The notes beneath the pieces were generated by a model that ran no database searches, was not told where the DNA came from, and saw only the letters and a list, made by a program, of their open reading frames with translations. Positions 58,650 to 64,000 of a stretch of 64,000 bases of DNA are shown here, one piece after another. The translations under genes and the position numbers were made by a program. This stretch comes from Syntrophomonas sp. (lineage in GTDB: Bacteria; Bacillota; Syntrophomonadia; Syntrophomonadales; Syntrophomonadaceae), in assembly GCA_016841425.1 (NCBI GenBank), contig JAENZE010000014.1, positions 1-64,000 of the forward strand. Reading direction: 5' to 3'. The stretch's first letter is position 1; each line of letters starts with the position of its first letter.

Positions 58650-59129
58650 TCACTTCGATCTACATCGTTTTTCAATTAATTTGCCCCTAGGCTGTAGCCT
58701 TCTTTCGTTAGAAATTATGTGGTTTAACAATTGGGTTATCGAGATATCCTCATCGATAGCCCTGTGAGCCAGATACTTTTGGTTTTCTGGTTCCAGTTCA
58801 TAGCTCTTGCGTCGGTTGACCAGGGCACAAGCTACTTTGGTTTGGTTTGGTTTGGTTTGTTGCCCTTCGCACTCAGCGCAATATGTGCCGTACCCCTTGC
58901 TGCGAACATATCGGTATTCCACCTCACTGTGTATATCCTCCCAATCATTATCCGCTGATAACTTATAAATCGCGAATTGTTGATGGCATTTGAAACACTC
59001 AACCCGTAGTTCCCGGTTTTCCTCGTTATACTTATACGAGGAAAACCGGGTTTTTATGGTTTCCGGGATATTAACAATATCGCCATTTACCATTTTCACA
59101 AATTTACGGCTTTTTTTAATGTTTTGCAT
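58650..59129 (-). CDS. Zinc-finger-like hypothetical protein with a slippery pentanucleotide tract
   Basis: The 159 residues include a CxxC...CxxC pair (CFKCHQQF near 48-55 and YCAECEGQ near 83-90), suggesting a zinc-binding domain, followed by a basic tail with RAIDEDISITQLLNHIIS. The coding DNA contains a (TTTGG) tandem tract at 58836-58859, right after the second CxxC. A change of one unit would shift the frame. The gene lies 36 bp upstream-adjacent to the tyrosine recombinase on the same strand and may assist it. Confidence 0.6.
   Translation of the reverse strand: MQNIKKSRKFVKMVNGDIVNIPETIKTRFSSYKYNEENRELRVECFKCHQQFAIYKLSADNDWEDIHSEVEYRYVRSKGYGTYCAECEGQQTKPNQTKVACALVNRRKSYELEPENQKYLAHRAIDEDISITQLLNHIISNERRLQPRGKLIEKRCRSK
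58836..58859. repeat. Pentanucleotide tandem repeat (TTTGG)4.8 in a coding region
   Basis: Four full TTTGG units plus TTTG lie inside the gene at 58650-59129, encoding TKPNQTK on the minus strand. Five-base units are not a multiple of three, so slippage would switch the downstream frame. Confidence 0.85.
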
Positions 59130-59165
59130 AATAGTTATTCCCCCTTATATTGGATTTTAATAAAG

Positions 59166-60083
59166 TTACTTTCTGTCTTTTATATAAACAGAAATTATAT
59201 CGCTTCTGTTTTTTCCATGTCCAAGCCATTTGCTCACTTCTTCCCCGGCTTCCTTCTTGGATAAACCCTGGGCTCTTAGTTCATCCCAATGCTTTTGCGC
59301 GGCCATTTTGCGAACGCTATGAATGGACGTTAGCGGATACTTATCTTTAATACCTACAGCGGTCATAGCACGAAGCAAATAGCGGTTTATGCTATCAGCC
59401 TTGATTCCAAAGACCTTATCGCCCCGAGCCCTTTCAATCAGGCTCTTCAGAAAAGGCAAATCTGCGGGCCTTACATCCACCCATCTCTCTCGACCGCCCT
59501 TCCCTTTGATGTGTATTTTCATTGCAACAGTATCGATATCGTCTACTATGCAACTCGATAATTCAGCGGCGCGATGCCCGTATATGCCAGATAATTCAAC
59601 TGCGCCCACAGCACGGGATTTGGAAGTACGCCCGTATTCCCGTATTTTCTCGAAATCAGACGGGTCCATGCTTTGCACACGTTGCAATACATTCGCTTTC
59701 TCTGATTCTGGAGCTTTTACATTACCCCGCCATTCCACGGTAACCTTGAAATACCGATTTACCAGGTCCTCCATTTTGCCGATACGGCTGACATAGTTAT
59801 TCAACGTATAGCGGCTTGAGGTTTTGGATTTTTCTTCAAGAAATTTATTCCAGTGTTCCGCGGTAATATCCTCGGCCATACGAACGCCAGGATACGCTGT
59901 TTTAAGGTACTGGTGCATTTGATGTGATAGTTTACAGAGATTTTTTCTCTCTGGAAAGCTGAATACTTTGCCTTTAGTTTGACCAGCATGTTTCAGAGCA
60001 TGCTTATCCATTTGGGTCCTGAACCCCCCTTCTATGGCACTATTAAACTGATACTTGATATTATGTCGTGACATTATCATCAC
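59166..60083 (-). CDS. Tyrosine recombinase/integrase
   Basis: This 305-residue phage-integrase-family protein has an N-terminal SAM-like DNA-binding domain (~30-130) and a catalytic domain with the full set: Arg in GIYGHRAAEL (~168-177), Lys in IKGKGGRERW (~194-203), HxxR in SIHSVRKMA (~255-263), His in WLGHGKN (~287-293) and Tyr in VYIKD (~301). The length fits simple integrases. No att repeat for it was found. The island ends point instead to the serine recombinase, so this gene may belong to a nested or older element. GGAGTGATG precedes the start. Confidence 0.87.
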   Translation of the reverse strand: MMIMSRHNIKYQFNSAIEGGFRTQMDKHALKHAGQTKGKVFSFPERKNLCKLSHQMHQYLKTAYPGVRMAEDITAEHWNKFLEEKSKTSSRYTLNNYVSRIGKMEDLVNRYFKVTVEWRGNVKAPESEKANVLQRVQSMDPSDFEKIREYGRTSKSRAVGAVELSGIYGHRAAELSSCIVDDIDTVAMKIHIKGKGGRERWVDVRPADLPFLKSLIERARGDKVFGIKADSINRYLLRAMTAVGIKDKYPLTSIHSVRKMAAQKHWDELRAQGLSKKEAGEEVSKWLGHGKNRSDIISVYIKDRK

Positions 60084-60537
60084 TCCTTTTATTGTTTATT
60101 AGTATCAGGTGATGGTTGCGATTGTTTCAAAACCTCATAGGTTCCGAAACAATCGCAACCATCCGGCCATCTTCCAGAGTCACAAGGCAGAGCCAAATTA
60201 GGGCTGACATCTTATTGCAAAACCATGAAAACGGGCCGTTCCCAATATGACCATAGGCTATAAAAAGATTAATCCATAAATCAAGTATATTTTTGAAAGC
60301 GAGGGGAACCTTTTTCCCAGTGAAAAGACTATCTCCAAATACCGATGGTAGCTGGATGTCTAAATGAGTGGAACCCTGATTTAACCCATACTAATTAATA
60401 CCCCTCAAATAGTGTTAGGCTATTTTAATGATTTTCATATTCTGCTGAATAGCTGCTAACCGTGGTTCCATGGCAATAGGAATATCTGTTTTTACCTTAA
60501 AAAGCAATAATTATTAGGTTGAAGGGTTATTCTGGCC

Positions 60538-60592
60538 GGCAAAGAGGAACTGCGCGTGTGTCTGAGCGACACCCGCGCAGTTCCTCTTTGCC
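60538..60592. repeat. Long near-perfect hairpin (25-bp arms, 5-nt loop)
   Basis: Arm 60538-60562 and arm 60568-60592 are complementary with one mismatch, loop tgagc. No T run follows, so a simple terminator is less likely. It may be a transposon end, a recombination site or a replication/transfer-associated structure. Confidence 0.8.
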
Positions 60593-60617
60593 TTGCTAGA
60601 TATATGCCCATGCCGAA

Positions 60618-60660
60618 GGGGTCAGGATTAAAGGCGCTGGGGCACCTTTAATCCTGACCT
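60618..60660. repeat. REP-like palindrome ggggtcagg family
   Basis: ggtcaggattaaagg (60620-60634) and cctttaatcctgacc (60645-60659) are perfectly complementary. The outer ggggtcagg matches the palindrome at 42595-42673 in the BREX operon. Confidence 0.8.
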
Positions 60661-61215
60661 GACAAACGGCTGCAAAAAAAATATCATCGGGGCAATACAA
60701 GTTTCAGTAAATATACAAGCCCCCACAAGGCGAGTACAATGTTAGCACGCACTCCTCCCCAAAATATGAAAGAAGCTATTGTGCGGAGACCAAAATTAAC
60801 TTGGTCCAATATCGATGCCTGGAAAACTGCAAATCTTTAGGAATTCTGTGGGAGATTTGTGCGGAACAATTACTTAAACATAATATCCCATGTACCGCTC
60901 CAGTTCCAGGCATAACAACAATGCAATGTGTGTAAAACCTTTATCGTCTTTTTAAAATCCTAACTGGGATGAACCTATGGTAAATAAAGAAACTTACAAG
61001 AATCAAGTATAAATTCTTAAGTTTTGCAATTTGTCCCAGTAATACTTGACTTGAGCTAGAAATATCTGGTACAAAAGAATATAAGAGCAGGCATTATTTT
61101 TAGTAGGAGAGCAGTTTACACACAAAATAGCTGGAGTTCATGTGATCGTAACGATAATCTTCTTACATTCTTAAAACTGAATACCTTATTAGTGAAAGAA
61201 AAGTGAAATGAAAGT

Positions 61216-61267
61216 AAAAAGTAAGTCGGTTAACCCTTGCCGCTATAAGGGTTAGTACTTACTTTTT
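61216..61267. terminator. Cruciform terminator before the recombinase operon
   Basis: aaaaagtaagt...aaccctt pairs with aagggtt...acttactttttt (61216-61238 with 61247-61267). T runs on both strands make it a bidirectional terminator that isolates the recombinase unit from the left. Confidence 0.65.
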
Positions 61268-61338
61268 TCATTTTCACTATCTTCAAATTGCCTGACTTAT
61301 AAAAACAGAAGGGGGGTTTGCATGGAGGTGGTGCCTAA

Positions 61339-61560
61339 ATGGCCAAGCTAATTAAGTTTGAAGCATCAGTTTCCCGAACTGAACTGACAGAAGCTAATTA
61401 TTCCACAAACAAGGTAAACATTCTGGAAAGCAGAGATTTCCGGGACGAGCAGGAGGAGGAAAGATTTCTTCTCCCAGCCTTGCGATTATTGGCAGCCCTG
61501 CACAAGATCCATCTGCAGGAGGCTGCCGATCAAAAATCTAATAGAAAGGAGAAATGCTGA
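61339..61560 (+). CDS. Small recombinase-linked hypothetical protein
   Basis: This 73-residue protein begins MAKLIKFEASVSRTELTEAN and ends in a Lys/Gln-rich tail, with no recognised domain. GGAGGTG lies ~9 bp before the ATG. Its stop lies just before the recombinase ATG at 61563, so the two are co-translated. It may help the recombinase or control its direction. Confidence 0.65.
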   Translation: MAKLIKFEASVSRTELTEANYSTNKVNILESRDFRDEQEEERFLLPALRLLAALHKIHLQEAADQKSNRKEKC

Positions 61561-61562
61561 TT

Positions 61563-63188
61563 ATGAATGCAGCAGTATATGCCAGGTACAGCAGTGACAA
61601 TCAAAATGACCAGTCTATAGACGCTCAATTAAACGCTATACACGATTATGCAAACAGAAATCAAATAACTGTAGTAAAAACCTATATCGATCGCGCTAAA
61701 TCGGCTACAACCGATAAACGGCCTGAATTCCAGCGAATGATCAGCGACTGCAAAATGGGCCTTTTTGACGCGGTAATAGTGCACAAACTAGACAGGTTCG
61801 CGCGAAATCGGTATGATTCCGCGCACTATAAGTATCAGATTAAAAAATGCGGACTAAAGCTTATAAGTGTTTTGGAACGCCTGGATGACAGCCCGGAATC
61901 CATTATGATGGAGTCGGTGCTGGAGGGAATGGCTGAATATTACAGCCGTAATCTGGCCCGAGAAGTGATGAAGAATATGAAGGAATGTGCCCATAAGTGC
62001 AGGCATTTAGGAGGAAGACCTCCTATAGGATACGATGTTAATCCCGAAACAAAACAATATGAGATAAATGAATATGAAGCTGAGATCGTTAAGACAATCT
62101 TTGCTATGTATTTAAACGGTGATGGTTATTCCCGAATAGTAAATTGCCTTAATGCCCAAGGTTATCGCACTAAGATTGGCCGACCCTTTACCGTCAACAG
62201 CATGCACGATATTCTGTCCAACGAAAAATATTCGGGAACCTATGTCTTTAATAGAACTACATCTAAAGATGCCAATAACAAGCGTAATAATCATCGATCC
62301 AAAAATGAAGAGGATATCATCAAAATCCCTGGAGGTATGCCAGCTATAATCTCGGAAGCAGAATATCAAAAGGTTAAGGACAAAATGGAGCAGAACAGGC
62401 ACAGAGCTGGAGCATATAAGGCCAAAGAGATATATCTTCTGTCAGGTCTGATTTTCTGCGGCGAGTGTGGGCAGGCTCTGGTTGGCAATTCCAGACGAGC
62501 AGGCCGCAGTAAGGAATTATATGTAACCTATCGCTGCAACAACCGATATAGAACACGCACCTGCGATAACAAGGAAATCAGACGGGAGTATATAGAAGCA
62601 TATGTATTGAGTCAATTGGAGGCCAAAATATTTAATGAAAAAAGACTGCCCCAATTGGCCAAACAGTTTAATAAATATATGCAGCAGCAGAACAGTGATA
62701 TTACCGTTAAAGCAGGTGCTCTGAATGGCCAGATCAGCCGACTGAATAAAGAAATAGCTGATATAATCCGTATAGTACGACAAGGCTGCTCTTCGCCATC
62801 CCTGGTGAGTGAATTGGAAAAGGCGGAAAAAGAAAAAGCTGGACTGGAAGTCCAACTCAAGCAGATTCTAAATTCTCAAAGTACTATACACATCGATGAA
62901 CAAACTCTTAAGAATGTTCTGGCAAATCATTGGGACGCTGTTATTAACAGAAATATCTCCGAATGCAAGCCCTTCATCGATCAATATGTTGAAAAAGTCC
63001 TAGTTTATGGAGACTATGTCAAAGTAGTCTTCCATCTCTACATAGACCTTGTTTCATTTGGTGGAGGCGGGGGGAGTCGAACCCCCGTCCGAAAGAATGA
63101 CCAGCCAGGTGTCTCCGAGCGCAGTTCGTGTTTTGAGTTTCGCTCAGCCGGCGCCCACGAACAGGCTCCTTCGAGCTATCCCCGATAA
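61563..63188 (+). CDS. Large serine recombinase running through the att junction into antisense tmRNA
   Basis: The protein has a resolvase-type catalytic domain (YARYSSDNQ near residue 6, catalytic Ser; later AVIVHKLDRFARNRYDS), a recombinase domain (GRPFTVNSMHDILSNEKYSG) and a zinc ribbon (FCGECGQALVG ... YRCNNR). A coiled coil (QISRLNKEIADIIRIVRQG) leads to a terminal strand KVVFHLYIDLVSF. From codon ~500 the frame reads GGGGGSRTPVRKNDQPG, which is the antisense of the tmRNA 3' half, and it stops after 541 codons. I choose the ATG at 61563 because AAGGAG is 11 bp upstream, while it is only 2 bp before the ATG at 61554. On a circle joined at the 12-bp repeats, the same frame would end after 521 codons. 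It is the probable integrase of the 37.7-kb island. Confidence 0.88.
   Translation: MNAAVYARYSSDNQNDQSIDAQLNAIHDYANRNQITVVKTYIDRAKSATTDKRPEFQRMISDCKMGLFDAVIVHKLDRFARNRYDSAHYKYQIKKCGLKLISVLERLDDSPESIMMESVLEGMAEYYSRNLAREVMKNMKECAHKCRHLGGRPPIGYDVNPETKQYEINEYEAEIVKTIFAMYLNGDGYSRIVNCLNAQGYRTKIGRPFTVNSMHDILSNEKYSGTYVFNRTTSKDANNKRNNHRSKNEEDIIKIPGGMPAIISEAEYQKVKDKMEQNRHRAGAYKAKEIYLLSGLIFCGECGQALVGNSRRAGRSKELYVTYRCNNRYRTRTCDNKEIRREYIEAYVLSQLEAKIFNEKRLPQLAKQFNKYMQQQNSDITVKAGALNGQISRLNKEIADIIRIVRQGCSSPSLVSELEKAEKEKAGLEVQLKQILNSQSTIHIDEQTLKNVLANHWDAVINRNISECKPFIDQYVEKVLVYGDYVKVVFHLYIDLVSFGGGGGSRTPVRKNDQPGVSERSSCFEFRSAGAHEQAPSSYPR
63059..63070. other. Right att-like site inside the tmRNA 3' end
   Basis: These 12 bases encode the tmRNA 3' terminus (CCGCCTCCACCA on the minus strand) and repeat at 25349-25360. 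The island joins tmRNA here without damaging the mature RNA. Confidence 0.75.
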
Positions 63189-63409
63189 GTTTCCCCTATA
63201 AGCCCCTCGAGAAAGAAGGCTTTAGGGTACCCTCACTAAGTGACGCCCTGCACTGAGCCGTGAGGATACTCAGCCGGACGAGCCGCTTAAGCGGCTAGTG
63301 CAAAATTATCTTCTGCAGTTATTTGTGTTTTTCGCCTTTTTATCGAGCTGGCGACAACTCGGCTCGCTGCCCAACTCACCTATTCCCCCGTCGAAACCTT
63401 TACGCCCCC
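63059..63409 (-). tRNA. ssrA: tmRNA (transfer-messenger RNA, ssrA)
   Basis: On the minus strand the RNA starts GGGGGCGTAAAGGTTTCGAC and ends with a GTTCGACTCCC T-loop arm and CGCCTCCACCA. The 5' GGGGGCG pairs with 3' CGCCTCC. The tag reading frame lies at about 63290-63325 and ends AEDNFALAA followed by TAA, as expected for a proteolysis tag. The resume codon upstream of ITAEDN is not certain. tmRNA with SmpB rescues stalled ribosomes. In this window it lacks a nearby terminator because the island separates it from the hairpin at 25255-25300; maturation by 3' RNases would still give a correct end. CCA is encoded. Confidence 0.95.
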
Positions 63410-63486
63410 TTGTGGTTTGTATAACTGCACCGAAGGTTGTTTTAAGTGTCTTGGAATACTGATTTTACACCCTGTTTGATTTATTG

Positions 63487-63960
63487 TCAACTAGACCGGC
63501 CGCGCTCCTTTACAGCTCTTTCTATATCGCGTTTGGCATCGCGGCTGGCTATGTCTTCCCGTTTGTCATACATCTTTTTACCTACGGCTACGGCCAGGTC
63601 CATTTTGGCCAGACCGTTTTTGAAGTAAATTTTTAAGGGTATCAGAGTATAACCCTTTTCCTGCTGCAGACCCAGCAGACGGTTTATTTCCCGCCTGTGC
63701 AGCAATAGTTTTTTGGGTCTTAATGGATCATGGTTAAATAAATTGCCCTTTTCATAGGGGCTGATATGAAAGTTGTTCACCCATACCTCGCCGCCCTTAA
63801 CTACTGCATAGGCATCCTGCAGGTTACCTTTTCCCGCGCGCAGAGATTTTACTTCTGTGCCCTTTAGGGCCATGCCGGCTTCAAAGGCTTCTTTTATATG
63901 ATAATTGTGTCTTGCTTTCCGGTTTTCTACCACCGGTTTTATTCCGGTTTTCTTAGGCAT
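63487..63960 (-). CDS. smpB: SsrA-binding protein SmpB
   Basis: This 157-residue SmpB has [20 protein letters not shown] near 18-36, [17 protein letters not shown] and the basic C-terminal tail [15 protein letters not shown]. It binds the tRNA-like domain of tmRNA and brings it to stalled ribosomes. It starts after GAGGTG, and its gene is directly upstream of ssrA in the same direction, with 77 bp between, the common arrangement in Firmicutes. Confidence 0.97.
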   Translation of the reverse strand: MPKKTGIKPVVENRKARHNYHIKEAFEAGMALKGTEVKSLRAGKGNLQDAYAVVKGGEVWVNNFHISPYEKGNLFNHDPLRPKKLLLHRREINRLLGLQQEKGYTLIPLKIYFKNGLAKMDLAVAVGKKMYDKREDIASRDAKRDIERAVKERGRSS

Positions 63961-64000
63961 GATGCACCTCTATAATAGTTTTTAACTGTTCAGGATAATA

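Larger units (their letters stand above)
60084..61338. other. Intergenic region with several palindromes
   Basis: No protein gene is convincing in 1.25 kb. It contains a near-perfect 25-bp stem hairpin (60538-60592), a REP-like palindrome (60618-60660), and a terminator-like cruciform (61216-61267). The last 60 bases before the 61339 gene carry GGAGGTG. A 33-codon frame at ~60739-60840 has no support. Confidence 0.55.

Noticed and set aside
59166-60083. Tyrosine recombinase as the integrase responsible for the tmRNA insertion
   Set aside because: Tyrosine integrases often use tmRNA ends, but the frame and terminator reconstruction at the junction fits the serine recombinase precisely; no separate att repeat was found for this gene.
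60739-60840. 33-codon plus-strand frame in the gap before the recombinase operon
   Set aside because: No ribosome site, no recognised motif and stop-rich surroundings.

Overview
The window looks like chromosome of a spore-forming, anaerobic, Clostridia/Peptococcia-type Firmicute. It carries CotF-like spore-coat proteins, Gram-positive Shine-Dalgarno sequences (AGGAGG type) before most genes, an smpB-ssrA pair, a DUF1992 protein, an NlpC/P60 wall hydrolase, and REP-like palindromes of the kind scattered through Syntrophomonas/Pelotomaculum/Desulfotomaculum-like genomes. The genus assignment is inference; no rRNA is present.

Region 1 (1-25.3 kb) is host chromosome with repeat-driven rearrangement. 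It holds an Lsa-type ABC-F remnant, a 2588-residue surface protein built of Ig-like and InlB/Listeria-Bacteroides repeats, a MalT/LAL-type STAND-LuxR regulator, a MerR regulator with a textbook 19-bp-spacer promoter ahead of an isoprenylcysteine-methyltransferase-like gene, DUF1992, CotF-like genes, a DUF421 gene, small CxxxC proteins, an NlpC/P60 hydrolase, a rifampin-phosphotransferase-like gene carrying an in-frame palindromic insertion, and a chimera that joins the ATPase half of the LAL regulator to InlB-type surface repeats.

Region 2 (25,349-63,070, about 37.7 kb) is a defence island that I infer is mobile. A 12-bp direct repeat equal to the last 12 bases of tmRNA flanks it. At its right end a serine recombinase ORF runs through the junction into antisense tmRNA. 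Joining the two repeats in silico gives the recombinase a different short tail, a TGA stop and an immediate terminator. Left to right the island contains a Phd antitoxin with a truncated toxin; a Gabija-like pair (OLD-type ATPase/TOPRIM plus UvrD-like helicase) with two extra co-transcribed genes; a RiPP-like cluster (SPASM radical SAM, PqqD-like RRE protein, a 44-residue Cys-rich precursor, membrane coiled-coil protein, amidohydrolase-GNAT fusion, AsnRS-like protein, alpha/alpha-toroid protein, B12-type radical SAM); SEFIR and AbiGi-like genes; a complete type 1 BREX operon (BrxA, BrxB, BrxC, PglX, PglZ, BrxL) preceded by a CoiA-like gene; a tyrosine recombinase; and decayed IS21 and IS66 pieces.

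From BrxA down to the B12 radical SAM gene, all genes lie on the minus strand, most of them overlapping or separated by less than 110 bp, so BREX, AbiGi/SEFIR and the peptide-maturation genes could be read as one transcript. The peptide-maturation genes inside a defence operon are the best candidate here for an undescribed system.

Region 3 (63.06-64 kb) is the intact tmRNA gene and smpB.
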